This document shows, in pieces, positions 17,522 to 26,137 of a stretch of DNA of 43,377 nt. Origin of the DNA: an uncultured Pelagibacteraceae bacterium. Its GTDB lineage: Bacteria; Pseudomonadota; Alphaproteobacteria; Pelagibacterales; Pelagibacteraceae. The stretch is from NCBI GenBank assembly GCA_902513955.1, contig CABXOW010000011.1, positions 1 through 43,377 of the forward strand, given 5' to 3'. The position numbers were made by a program, and so were the translations under genes. The first letter of the stretch is position 1. The number at the start of each line of letters is the position of its first letter. Under the pieces are notes generated by a model. The model was not told the origin of the DNA, ran no database searches, and saw nothing but the letters and a program-made list of their open reading frames with translations.

Positions 17522-18223
17522 ATGATTAGAAACCTTATATTTTCAATTTTTTTCTTTACTGGAATAATAATTATTTCATTAATTTTTTTACCTGCTTTTT
17601 TTCTACCTCAAAAAGTTGTTTTATTTGGTGGTAAATTGATGGGTTATTGGACAAGTTTTTGTCTAAAGTTTTTTTTATCCACAAAAATAATAATAAAAGG
17701 TAAAGAAAATATTTTAAATAATGAAAAGTTCTTTATTGCAGCGTCTCATCAATCGATGTTCGAAACCTTTTATCTTCAAACTATTTTCAATTCACCGGTT
17801 TTTATTTTAAAAAAAGAATTACTTATAATTCCAATTTTTGGTTGGTATCTAAAAAAAATTGGATCAATATCAATTAAAAGAAATAAAGTTACCAAAGATA
17901 ACTTAGGATTTTTTCAGGATATATCTAAAATAATTAAAGATTCAGACAGACCGTTAATAATCTTCCCACAAGGTACAAGAGTTTTACCAGATGAAAGACC
18001 TTCTTTTAAAAAAGGTGCCTCAAGAATTTATGAAGAGTTAAAAATTACTTGTCAACCAGTTGCCATTAATTCGGGTTATGTTTGGCCTAAAAAAGGTCTC
18101 AAAAATAGCAACAAAGTGATAACTATTTCAATCTTAAAACCAATAATAGCAGGTCACTCAAAAGAAGAATTCATTAAAATTTTAGAAAATAATATTTACA
18201 AAGAGCTTAATTTATTAAATTAG
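17522..18223 (+). CDS. plsC: PlsC-like 1-acylglycerol-3-phosphate acyltransferase
   Basis: Membrane acyltransferase that adds the second acyl chain in phosphatidate synthesis, or a close relative. Hydrophobic segments occur near the N-terminus. The catalytic block is AASHQSMFETFYLQ, where the usual H-x4-D has Glu in place of Asp, and the substrate block is FPQGTRV instead of the common FPEGTR. Both substitutions are conservative. I place the start at ATG 17522 (233 residues). An in-frame TTG at 17513, three bases after lysA, would add three residues. The stop interlocks with that of dnaN (TTAG, 18220-18223). Confidence 0.85.
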   Translation: MIRNLIFSIFFFTGIIIISLIFLPAFFLPQKVVLFGGKLMGYWTSFCLKFFLSTKIIIKGKENILNNEKFFIAASHQSMFETFYLQTIFNSPVFILKKELLIIPIFGWYLKKIGSISIKRNKVTKDNLGFFQDISKIIKDSDRPLIIFPQGTRVLPDERPSFKKGASRIYEELKITCQPVAINSGYVWPKKGLKNSNKVITISILKPIIAGHSKEEFIKILENNIYKELNLLN

Positions 18224-19332
18224 CCTTTCATAGGCATCACTACAAATATACTATCAAAATCTCCTGGATCTTTAATTAAAGCTGGTGATCCAGTATCATT
18301 AAAAAATATTTCAACTCTTTCTCCATCTAATTGTGAAGCAACATCTATTAGATATCTTGAATTAAAACTTATTTCTAAATCATGATCAAATTTTACATTT
18401 AATGTCTCTTTACCATCACCACTATTTGTATTATTAACCGAAAGGTCTAATGTATCTTTTGATAAATTAAATTTAACTCCATCTTTTTTATCTAAAGAAA
18501 CTGAAGCAACTCTATCAACTGAGTTTAAAAATAATTTTAAATCTATTTCTAATTTTTTTTGATTATTTTTTGGTATTACTTGAATATAATTGGGAAATTT
18601 TCCATCGATAAGCTTTGATATCAATATACTATTATTCAATTCAAATTTGATTTTAGATTTAATATTAGAAACTTTAACATCTCCATCATAACTATCTAAT
18701 AACGAACATAGTTGAAAAATAGTTTTTTTTGGTAAAATGATTGGTTCAAAATCAATTTTTTGATCTAATCTTATTTTTGAAATGGACATTCGATGGCTAT
18801 CAGTTGCAGCAGCAGTCAAATAATTTTTATCCTCAACTTCTGTTTGATGAAGGTAAATCCCACTTAAATAATGTCTTGTTTCATCATTAGAAACTGAAAA
18901 TTTACATTTATTTAACAGTTTTAAAAGTTGCTTAGATTTAATTATAAATTCATTTTGATTAAAATTTTCATCTGTTAGGGGAAATTCTGTTGCACTAATA
19001 CAATTTAAATTAAAAATAGATTTTTCAGACTCAACTTGTAATTTGCTTACATCAGTCAAAGATAAGTTTATTTTCTTACCAGATGAGAATTTTCTAATAA
19101 TATCATACATTATCGAAGAAGTTGTTGTTGTTTTGCCTTCTTCTACCACCTCAACGTTATTTAACTGGTGAATAAATATTAAATCTAAATCCGTAGCAGT
19201 TATTGTTAATTTAGAATTATTAGCATCTAATAAAATATTAGAGAGTATTGGGAGTGTACTTCTCTTTTCAATTACACCTTGGCAATAATTAAGTGCCTGC
19301 TGAAGATCTTGTTGGTTTACATTAAATTTCAT
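18220..19332 (-). CDS. dnaN: DNA polymerase III beta subunit (sliding clamp)
   Basis: Processivity clamp of 370 residues that dimerises around DNA and tethers DNA polymerase. The three-domain repeat layout, the start MKFNVNQQDLQQALNYCQGV, and the C-terminal PALIKDPGDFDSIFVVMPMKG with the client-binding VVMPM ending are diagnostic. Length is as usual (about 370). The first 11 bases overlap the end of dnaA, so the two are co-translated. Tail to tail it shares a four-base overlap with the acyltransferase gene. Confidence 0.97.
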   Translation of the reverse strand: MKFNVNQQDLQQALNYCQGVIEKRSTLPILSNILLDANNSKLTITATDLDLIFIHQLNNVEVVEEGKTTTTSSIMYDIIRKFSSGKKINLSLTDVSKLQVESEKSIFNLNCISATEFPLTDENFNQNEFIIKSKQLLKLLNKCKFSVSNDETRHYLSGIYLHQTEVEDKNYLTAAATDSHRMSISKIRLDQKIDFEPIILPKKTIFQLCSLLDSYDGDVKVSNIKSKIKFELNNSILISKLIDGKFPNYIQVIPKNNQKKLEIDLKLFLNSVDRVASVSLDKKDGVKFNLSKDTLDLSVNNTNSGDGKETLNVKFDHDLEISFNSRYLIDVASQLDGERVEIFFNDTGSPALIKDPGDFDSIFVVMPMKG

Positions 19333-20725
19333 TATCTTTATTGTTATATAAAATCTGATTCTTTAATTTATTAATATTATCTACCATCTCTGGATCTTTT
19401 TCTTTAATTTTTTCAATAGTTTTTACAGAGTGTATAATAGTTGTATGATCTCTATTAGAAAATTCTCTTCCAATTTCTGGTAAAGACTTTGATGTTAAAA
19501 TTTTAGTTAAATATATAGCAGTCTGTCTGGGTCTAACCAAATATCTAGATCTTCTTGAAGAGAGCATTTCATTTTTACTTATTTTAAAGAATTTACAAAC
19601 AGTTGTTTGGATCAAATCTATCGTAACTTTATTTTCAGCTAAATTTAACAAATCTTTTAAAACAACCTTAGTTTCAGCTAAATTTGGAACTTTGTTGTAT
19701 ACTCTAGAAAATGAAACTACTCTATTTATTCCTCCAACTAATTCTCTAACACTCGCTGAGATTTCAGTACTTATAAAATCTTGTATATCTTTTGATACAT
19801 GAAGTTGATCTGCATATAAACTACTTAGTTCTTCAGTTTTCTTTTCAACAATTTTTTTTCTAAGCTCAAGGTCTGGTTTTTGAATATCAACAACTAAACC
19901 ACCAGAAAATCTTGATTTAATTCTATCTTGAATTCTCGATAATTTATTTGGTGCTCTATCAGCTGATACAATTATTTGTGAACCTTTGTCTAATAATGCA
20001 TTGAATGTATGAAAGAATTCTTCCTGCATTACTTCTTTACCACTTATAAACTGAATATCGTCAATTAATAGAATATCTGTGTTTCTAAAGTACTCCTTAA
20101 ACTTAACCATATCATTAGCTTTGATTGATTTTATAAACTGATACATAAAACGCTCAGCTGATATAAACATTACTTTGTTATTTTTTTTAAGTTCAATTCC
20201 AATTGAATTTAATAAATGGGTCTTACCCATTCCAACACCGCCATAAATATAAAGCGGGTTATAATGAGATATGTTTTCTGAAACTTTTAATGATGCTTCA
20301 TAAGCAAGCTTGTTGCTTGTGCCGGTTATAAAATTATCAAATCTTTTATTTGGATCAATTCGATTATATTGTAGATAAGAGTCTTTTATAAATGAAATAT
20401 TTTCACTAACATTTGTATTTTCAAAATTTTGATTTGTATTTTTGTCATTTATCTTAAATTCAATTCTAATAATATCTTTTTTATATAAACGGATAATCTG
20501 TAAAATTTGATCTAAGTATCTTGATGTAATCCAGTCTTTAATAAATCTTGTTGGAACAGATAATAATAAATAGTTATTAAACTCGTCTACAAAAGTAATT
20601 TTTTTAAGCCAGCTCTCATAAATATCTAGCCCTAATTTATTTTTCATTTCTGACTGAACTAATTTCCAATCAAAATTTTCTGACTGTAAACTTTTTAAAT
20701 TATTAATATTTGTAGATTTATTCAT
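19322..20725 (-). CDS. dnaA: Chromosomal replication initiator DnaA
   Basis: AAA+ initiator of 467 residues that binds DnaA boxes and opens the origin. Domain I is at 1-85 (FDWKLVQSEMKNKLG). A short Asn-rich linker runs to about 125. The ATPase follows with Walker A GGVGMGKT (162-169), Walker B ILLIDDIQF (about 218-226) and the arginine-rich IQDRIKSRFSGG (about 265-276). C-terminal domain IV contains RPRQTAIYLTK and the DnaA signature GREFSNRDHTTIIHS. The signature is complete, so ordinary DnaA-box recognition would be expected. It is followed by dnaN with an 11-base overlap and preceded by a 288-bp AT-rich gap with repeated AGATT elements. Confidence 0.98.
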   Translation of the reverse strand: MNKSTNINNLKSLQSENFDWKLVQSEMKNKLGLDIYESWLKKITFVDEFNNYLLLSVPTRFIKDWITSRYLDQILQIIRLYKKDIIRIEFKINDKNTNQNFENTNVSENISFIKDSYLQYNRIDPNKRFDNFITGTSNKLAYEASLKVSENISHYNPLYIYGGVGMGKTHLLNSIGIELKKNNKVMFISAERFMYQFIKSIKANDMVKFKEYFRNTDILLIDDIQFISGKEVMQEEFFHTFNALLDKGSQIIVSADRAPNKLSRIQDRIKSRFSGGLVVDIQKPDLELRKKIVEKKTEELSSLYADQLHVSKDIQDFISTEISASVRELVGGINRVVSFSRVYNKVPNLAETKVVLKDLLNLAENKVTIDLIQTTVCKFFKISKNEMLSSRRSRYLVRPRQTAIYLTKILTSKSLPEIGREFSNRDHTTIIHSVKTIEKIKEKDPEMVDNINKLKNQILYNNKDNEI

Positions 20726-21013
20726 AACTAGTAGGAAAATCTCAGTTAGAACGAAATAAAAAAATTTGCAACTACTTAATATTTTTTTTTTAAAAAAAAT
20801 AAAATCTATGATTGTAGATTTAATTTTAAAATCAAAAAAAAATTTTTGTTTTATTTTTTATTTTAAATCAAACACAGATTGAATCGTTTGTAGATTGAAT
20901 TATAAAATAATTTTTATTTACTAAATCTAGATGTGGTAAGTTATAAAAAAATTTTTAATATATGATGTGAATACTTGAGGTTGTTTATTGACAATCGTAC
21001 AAAGTGTATAAAT
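20726..21013. promoter_or_regulatory. AT-rich gap upstream of dnaA with repeated TAGATT elements
   Basis: No gene is seen here. Within about 130 bp there are five related 8-mers ending in AGATT: TGTAGATT at 20813-20820 and 20889-20896, CACAGATT at 20873-20880, and on the other strand CATAGATT (20803-20810) and TCTAGATT (20924-20931). Three of them continue as AAT. A TATAAT on the minus strand (20899-20904) lies among them and could be the dnaA -10 box. TGTAGAT matches the DnaA box complement TGTGGATAA at six of nine positions. The rest is A/T runs suitable for unwinding. This may be the dnaA control region or part of an origin; there are no canonical DnaA boxes, so the call is tentative. Confidence 0.4.
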
Positions 21014-21274
21014 TTAAATTGCAGAAATTTTTTTTGTAATCCTAGAAACATTTCTTGAAGCATTTTGCTTCTTAATAATGCCAGTTTTTGCAATCTTCAT
21101 CAGTTCTGAATTCAATTTTGGCAAGAATTTAATAGCTTCGTCTTTCTTTTTATCATCAATTAAATGATTCATTTTTTTTAGAGCATTTCTAAATCTACTC
21201 TTTCTAGCCTTATTAACTGTTGTTTGCTTAGAAATTCTTCTAATTCTTTTAATTGCTGATTTTGTGTTTGCCAT
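21014..21274 (-). CDS. rpsT: 30S ribosomal protein S20
   Basis: Primary rRNA-binding protein of the small subunit, 86 residues and strongly basic. The start MANTKSAIKRIRR is the classic S20 N-terminus, so the ATG at 21274 is chosen. A longer in-frame extension back to 21337 would run into mutM and is not needed. The C-terminal NASRNVSRITKKI also fits. It lies 50 bases after mutM on the same strand and before the dnaA control region, the conserved alphaproteobacterial position. Confidence 0.97.
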   Translation of the reverse strand: MANTKSAIKRIRRISKQTTVNKARKSRFRNALKKMNHLIDDKKKDEAIKFLPKLNSELMKIAKTGIIKKQNASRNVSRITKKISAI

Positions 21275-21324
21275 ATCCGCAGGGGTATAACTTGAGAATT
21301 TATGGTGGTCAATAAAATAATTAG

Positions 21325-22188
21325 CTATTTTTGACAAGAATCACAAAAAAAAGTTGACCTATTAGAGATTATTTTTTTTTTTATGAAATCAGAACATCCT
21401 GTATTTTTGCACTGCTCTCCTTCTTGCTGATAAACTTTAAATTCATTTTGAAACCCACCTTTTAATCCTGATGTATCTTTAAAATCTCTTATACTTGATC
21501 CGCCCTTGCTAATGGCTTTAAGAAGAATTTTTCTACTATTAATTATAATTTTTTGACATTCTTTTTTACTTAATAATTTTACTTTTTTAAAAGGATTAAC
21601 TTTACTCAAATATAAAATCTCACTAGCATAAATATTTCCAATTCCTGAAACAAATTTTTGATCAATTAAAAAATTTTTTATATCCTTATTCTTATTTTTA
21701 AAAAAATTATAAACATAATCTAAATTAAAATTTTTATCAAAAGGTTCAGGGCCTAAATGGTTAAATCTTTTAATTAAATCTGTATTATTTTTAATAAGCT
21801 GAAAAAAACCAAATCTTCTTGGATCATTATAAATAATCCTAAAATTTTCAAAAACTAATTCCACATGATTGTGTTTTTTTGGTAAAAAAGGTGATTTATA
21901 AAAACTAGTATTTGTGTATTTATTAACTGATTTATTTTTGACCACATGTACTGTTCCAGACATACCAAGATGGATTAAGCAGTAATTTTCCTCTGGCAAA
22001 TAAATAATTAGGTATTTCGAAAATCTTCCTACTTTAATTATTTTTTTATTTAGAAAATAAGTAATAAAGTTAGATGGAATTTTTAGTCTTAAATTTCTAT
22101 TTCTTATTATTACTTTTTTTACCTTTTTTTGTTTAATCTTTTTATTAAGAGATTGTCTTACAATTTCTACTTCTGGTAATTCTGGCAT
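21325..22188 (-). CDS. mutM: Formamidopyrimidine-DNA glycosylase
   Basis: Base-excision repair enzyme of 287 residues removing 8-oxoguanine and ring-opened purines, with AP lyase activity. The N-terminal catalytic proline and glutamate are in MPELPEVEIVRQSL (P2, E3). K58 in RFSKYL is the conserved lysine, NDPRRFGFF (121-129) is the DNA-binding loop, and the H2TH region contains KFVSGIGNIYASEIL. The C-terminal zinc finger is complete, with CKNTGC and CDSC. The start is 31 bases from the divergent ubiE, so the two promoters must overlap. Confidence 0.96.
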   Translation of the reverse strand: MPELPEVEIVRQSLNKKIKQKKVKKVIIRNRNLRLKIPSNFITYFLNKKIIKVGRFSKYLIIYLPEENYCLIHLGMSGTVHVVKNKSVNKYTNTSFYKSPFLPKKHNHVELVFENFRIIYNDPRRFGFFQLIKNNTDLIKRFNHLGPEPFDKNFNLDYVYNFFKNKNKDIKNFLIDQKFVSGIGNIYASEILYLSKVNPFKKVKLLSKKECQKIIINSRKILLKAISKGGSSIRDFKDTSGLKGGFQNEFKVYQQEGEQCKNTGCSDFIKKKIISNRSTFFCDSCQK

Positions 22189-22219
22189 TTCACACTATAT
22201 TGATTATATATTTTTTTTT

Positions 22220-22924
22220 ATGCAACAATATCTTCAAAATAAAAAAGGGCTTGTAGAAGGTGTATTTGATCAAGTCTACAGTAAATATGACCTTATGAAT
22301 GATTTTATGTCACTTGGTGTTCATAGGTTTTGGAAAAAAAGTCTAATAAATATGATGAGCCCATCTTTGGGTAAAAATTTAATTGATGTAGCTTGTGGAA
22401 CTGGTGACATAGGTAAACTCTATTTAGACAGTACTGATAAAAATAGTAAAATTACCTGTGTGGATCCCAACAAAGGAATGGTAAGTCAAGGTAAACAAAA
22501 GCTGTCTAATTACAAAAACATCAACTGGGTGATTTCCAGTGCTGAAAAACTACCCTTTGAAAGCAATAAATTTGATTTTTATACTATTAGTTTTGGACTA
22601 AGAAACACAAAAAGTTTAAACAAAGCTCTTTCTGAAGCGTATAGAGTTTTAAAGCCAGGTGGAAGATACTTGTGCTTAGAATTTTCAAAAATACAAAACT
22701 CAAATTTGGATTTTATTTATAAAAATTATTCAAAATTAATTCCAATCATTGGTCAATTTGTTGTTGGTGAAAAAGAACCATATGAATATCTAATTAAAAG
22801 TATAGAACAATTTATTAACCAGGAAGAATTGGTTCAATTAATGCAGAATAATAAATTTCAAAATTGCTCTTACAGAAACTTTTCTGGAGGGATTGTTTCA
22901 ATCCATAGTGGGTGGAAGTATTAA
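22220..22924 (+). CDS. ubiE: Demethylmenaquinone/2-methoxy-6-polyprenyl-benzoquinol methyltransferase UbiE
   Basis: SAM-dependent C-methyltransferase of ubiquinone synthesis, 234 residues. FDQVYSKYDLMNDFMSLGVHRFWK is the UbiE start signature (only partly quoted families share it), with the SAM loop LIDVACGTGDIGKL, acidic loop CVDPNKGM, and SSAEKLPFESNKFDFYTISFGLRN. The C-terminal IVSIHSGWKY is also typical. It heads a tightly packed plus-strand operon continuing with ubiB, whose ATG overlaps the ubiE stop by one base. Confidence 0.95.
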   Translation: MQQYLQNKKGLVEGVFDQVYSKYDLMNDFMSLGVHRFWKKSLINMMSPSLGKNLIDVACGTGDIGKLYLDSTDKNSKITCVDPNKGMVSQGKQKLSNYKNINWVISSAEKLPFESNKFDFYTISFGLRNTKSLNKALSEAYRVLKPGGRYLCLEFSKIQNSNLDFIYKNYSKLIPIIGQFVVGEKEPYEYLIKSIEQFINQEELVQLMQNNKFQNCSYRNFSGGIVSIHSGWKY

Positions 22925-24492
22925 TGATTAAAAAACTTATAACCTTATTTAAATTAGGAAGAAAAGTTGCCAAATCGGATATTTTAAATATTGCCTCAAA
23001 ATTTAAAAAACCCCCTGTTGCAATAACAATTTTATTTCAATTACTTTCAATTTCATTTTCTAAAAAAAATCAGCAAAACCTAAATACAAATGAGGGAGAA
23101 AGATTATCTAATTCTTTGGAGTCTATGGGCACCACATTTATAAAGCTTGGACAATTTTTAGCGACTAGACCAGATATTATTGGTGAAGGGCTATCAGCTA
23201 AACTTGAAAATTTGCAAGATCGTCTTCCACCCTTTTCTATTAATCAAGCACAAGAAATAATCAAAAAGGACCTTGGTGAAGAAACTTACAATTCAATAAT
23301 TGATTTAAGCGAACCTGTTGCAGCCGCTTCAATAGCTCAAGTACACAAGGCCAAAATTAATGATAATGGAACAATTAAGGATGTAGCTATTAAGATTTTA
23401 AGGCCAGATATTAAAAAAATATTTAATGAAGAAATTGATGCAATGATGTTGTTTGCTTTCATTATTGAGTCATTTGTAAAAAAAACAAAAAGATTAAAAC
23501 TTGTTGAAGTTGTATTTTTGTTAAAAGAAATAACAAATCTTGAAATGGATTTAAGATTTGAAGCGGCTGCAGCTAATGAATACGCAGAAAATACTAAAAA
23601 TGATGCGGGATTTAAGGTTCCTCAAATTTATTGGAATTTTACTAGTGAAAATGTAATGACACTTGATTGGATTGATGGTGTATCCATAAGAGAGACCGAA
23701 GAATTAAAGAATAGAAATTTAGATACAAATAAAATTGCGGAAGACATTATTCAACATTTTTTAAGGCATGCTGTTAGGGATGGTTTTTTTCATGCAGACA
23801 TGCACCAAGGAAATATTTTTATTGATAATAATGGTCAAATAGCTCCAATTGATTTTGGCATAATGGGTAGGTTAGATAAAGTTAGTAAGAGATTTTTAGC
23901 TGAAATTTTATATGGATTTATTCAAAGAGATTACAGAAAAGTTGCAGAAGTACATTTAGTAGCTGGATTAGTTCCAAATAATGTTCCTATTGATGATTTG
24001 GCTCAAGCTTTGAGATCAATAGGAGAACCTATATTTGGACAAGCAGTTAAAGATATATCTGGTGGTAAGTTGCTAAAACAATTATTTGATGTGACTGAAA
24101 AATTTAATATGCAAACTCAGCCTCAATTATTAATGTTGCAAAAAACTATGGTCGTAGTTGAGGGTGTAGCAAGAAAATTAAATCCAGATACTAATATATG
24201 GACAACATCTAAACCGGTGCTTGAGAATTGGTTAAGAGAAACAAAAGATCCAATAAACACAATTTCAGATACCTTAAGCAACACATCAGAAGTTATAAAA
24301 AGATTACCAGAATTTCCTGAGATTATGGATAAAGCCAATCAAGCATTAACATTTTTAGCAAGTGGTCAAATTCCACAAAACTCAAATTCTTATACAGCCT
24401 TTAATAATAAGAAATCTGAAATGACTACTTTTAGAAACCAATCTATTATTGGTTTATTAGTTCTTGTAATTATAGGATTATTGGTATTTTAA
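22924..24492 (+). CDS. ubiB: UbiB (ABC1/ADCK) ubiquinone biosynthesis ATPase-like kinase
   Basis: Atypical protein-kinase-like protein required for ubiquinone synthesis, 522 residues from ATG 22924. The ADCK hallmark KLGQ motif is at 74-77 in TTFIKLGQFLATRPD. The catalytic-loop-like HADMHQGNIF and the DFG-like PIDFGIMGRL follow. The C-terminus ends in a hydrophobic segment (IIGLLVLVIIGLLVF), a membrane anchor. An in-frame GTG at 22912 is possible, but the TAATG junction with ubiE and the GGTGGAAG before it favour 22924. coaBC starts eight bases after the stop. Confidence 0.95.
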   Translation: MIKKLITLFKLGRKVAKSDILNIASKFKKPPVAITILFQLLSISFSKKNQQNLNTNEGERLSNSLESMGTTFIKLGQFLATRPDIIGEGLSAKLENLQDRLPPFSINQAQEIIKKDLGEETYNSIIDLSEPVAAASIAQVHKAKINDNGTIKDVAIKILRPDIKKIFNEEIDAMMLFAFIIESFVKKTKRLKLVEVVFLLKEITNLEMDLRFEAAAANEYAENTKNDAGFKVPQIYWNFTSENVMTLDWIDGVSIRETEELKNRNLDTNKIAEDIIQHFLRHAVRDGFFHADMHQGNIFIDNNGQIAPIDFGIMGRLDKVSKRFLAEILYGFIQRDYRKVAEVHLVAGLVPNNVPIDDLAQALRSIGEPIFGQAVKDISGGKLLKQLFDVTEKFNMQTQPQLLMLQKTMVVVEGVARKLNPDTNIWTTSKPVLENWLRETKDPINTISDTLSNTSEVIKRLPEFPEIMDKANQALTFLASGQIPQNSNSYTAFNNKKSEMTTFRNQSIIGLLVLVIIGLLVF

Positions 24493-24500
24493 TTCGGCAA

Positions 24501-25700
24501 ATGAAAAATCTGATTGACAAAAAAATTCTGTATATAATTTGTGGTGGAATTTCTGCCTATAAAAGTCTTGAAACAATTAGACTTTTCAAAAAAAATAGAG
24601 CACAAATAAAAACAATTTTAACCAATAGTGCTAAAGAATTTATAACACCTCTTTCAGTTGCATCACTTTCACAAGGTAAAGTTTACAGTGATCTATTTAG
24701 TGTAGAAAATGAAACAGAAATGGATCATATCGCTTTATCAAGATGGGCTGATGTGATTTTAATTGCACCAGCAACAGCAAACACTATTTCAAAATTAGCT
24801 CAAGGAACTACTGACGATTTAGCCTCTACTGTAGTGCTTGCATCAAATAAAGAAATTTATTTAGCCCCAGCAATGAATGTTAGAATGTGGGAACATCAAT
24901 CTACAAAACAAAACTTAAAAAAACTAATAAATTATGGTTACAAACTTATTGGTCCCGAAATTGGCGAAATGGCATGTGGAGAATATGGTGAGGGAAAAAT
25001 GTCTGAGCCTGATAAAATTTCTAACGAAATTAATAATTATTTCTTAAATCTTAAAAAAAATAAAAAATTAAAAGCACTAGTTACAGCTGGTCCAACAAAC
25101 GAATATATTGATCCCGTAAGATTTATTACAAATAAATCAAGTGGTAAACAAGGGTACGAAATTGCTAGATCTTTATCTAAAAAAGGTTTTGATACAACTC
25201 TTATTTCAGGACCAACTAATTTAAAAATTGAAAAGGATATTAAACTTATTAAAGTTGAAACAGCAGATGAAATGTTATTAGAAACTCAAAAAAACTTACC
25301 AGCTAATGTAGCAGTTTTTTCAGCAGCAGTAGCTGATTTTAAGATAAATAAAAAATACAAATATAAAATTAAGAAGCAAGACTCATTAAGTTTAAATTTA
25401 GAAAAAAATGTAGATATATTGAGTTATGTTTCAAACCATAATTCAATGAGACCAGAACTTGTCATAGGATTTGCAGCAGAAACGGATAATGTTGAAAATA
25501 ATGCAGAAAAAAAATTAAATAATAAAAATTGTGATTGGATTATTGCAAACGATGTATCCAATAAAAAAATTGGCTTTAATTCTGATTTTAATGAAGTAAC
25601 GATTCACTATAGTGATAAAAATAAAGAAAAACTCTCATATAAAAAGAAATCTGAAATATCTGATGAAATAGTTGATAGAATAATTAATCAATTAAATTAA
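24501..25700 (+). CDS. coaBC: Bifunctional phosphopantothenoylcysteine decarboxylase/phosphopantothenate--cysteine ligase
   Basis: Two successive steps of coenzyme A synthesis in one 399-residue protein. The N-terminal CoaC flavoprotein part shows GGISAYKSLE, a DHIALSRWAD histidine region, the APATANTISKLAQG block, and the APAMNVRMW and GEYGEGKM motifs. The C-terminal CoaB part begins near 190 with ALVTAGPTNEYIDPVRFITN and includes SSGKQGYEIA and the AAVADF region. It sits in the ubiE-ubiB-coaBC-dut order usual for Alphaproteobacteria. Its stop overlaps the dut start by one base. Confidence 0.96.
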   Translation: MKNLIDKKILYIICGGISAYKSLETIRLFKKNRAQIKTILTNSAKEFITPLSVASLSQGKVYSDLFSVENETEMDHIALSRWADVILIAPATANTISKLAQGTTDDLASTVVLASNKEIYLAPAMNVRMWEHQSTKQNLKKLINYGYKLIGPEIGEMACGEYGEGKMSEPDKISNEINNYFLNLKKNKKLKALVTAGPTNEYIDPVRFITNKSSGKQGYEIARSLSKKGFDTTLISGPTNLKIEKDIKLIKVETADEMLLETQKNLPANVAVFSAAVADFKINKKYKYKIKKQDSLSLNLEKNVDILSYVSNHNSMRPELVIGFAAETDNVENNAEKKLNNKNCDWIIANDVSNKKIGFNSDFNEVTIHYSDKNKEKLSYKKKSEISDEIVDRIINQLN

Positions 25701-26137
25701 TGACAAAAGTTCTTATAAAAAAATTAGACTCATCTGTTGAGTTGCCTATATATAAAACTAATGGAGCATCTGGCATGGATTTAATGGCTTTTATAAATGA
25801 ACCATTAACATTAAAACCACAAAACTCTTGTTTAGTTCCAACTGGTATTTCTGTTGCATTTCCTAGTGAATTTGAGATTCAAATTAGACCGAGATCAGGT
25901 TTGGCTGCTAAAAATAATATTAGTGTTTTAAATACTCCAGGAACAATAGACAGCGATTATAGAGGTGAGATCAAAGTTATTCTTTATAATCACGGTAATA
26001 CTGATTTTATAATAAATAATAAGGATAGAATAGCTCAAATGATTTTAACTCCTGTTATTAAAATGAATTTAGAAGAAACAGATACTTTACCTAAAACAGT
26101 TAGAGGAGAAGGTGGATTTGGCTCAACTGGAAAATGA
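25700..26137 (+). CDS. dut: dUTP diphosphatase
   Basis: Trimeric dUTPase of 145 residues that keeps uracil out of DNA and supplies dUMP for thymidylate synthesis. All five family motifs are visible in order: GASGMDLMA, RPRSGLA, the uracil-binding hairpin with VLNTPGTIDSDYRGEIKV, DRIAQMIL, and the flexible C-terminal GEGGFGSTGK. The start overlaps the coaBC stop (TAATG), and the end overlaps the next gene by four bases (ATGA). Confidence 0.97.
   Translation: MTKVLIKKLDSSVELPIYKTNGASGMDLMAFINEPLTLKPQNSCLVPTGISVAFPSEFEIQIRPRSGLAAKNNISVLNTPGTIDSDYRGEIKVILYNHGNTDFIINNKDRIAQMILTPVIKMNLEETDTLPKTVRGEGGFGSTGK

Noticed and set aside
20988..21016. Plus-strand TTGACA with TATAAA-like hexamer near the rpsT end
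   Set aside because: Spacing (13 bases) is wrong for a promoter and it would point into the 3' end of rpsT as antisense.
21275..21337. N-terminal extension of rpsT
   Set aside because: The conserved S20 start MANTKSA is at 21274; the extension overlaps mutM and has no similarity to S20.
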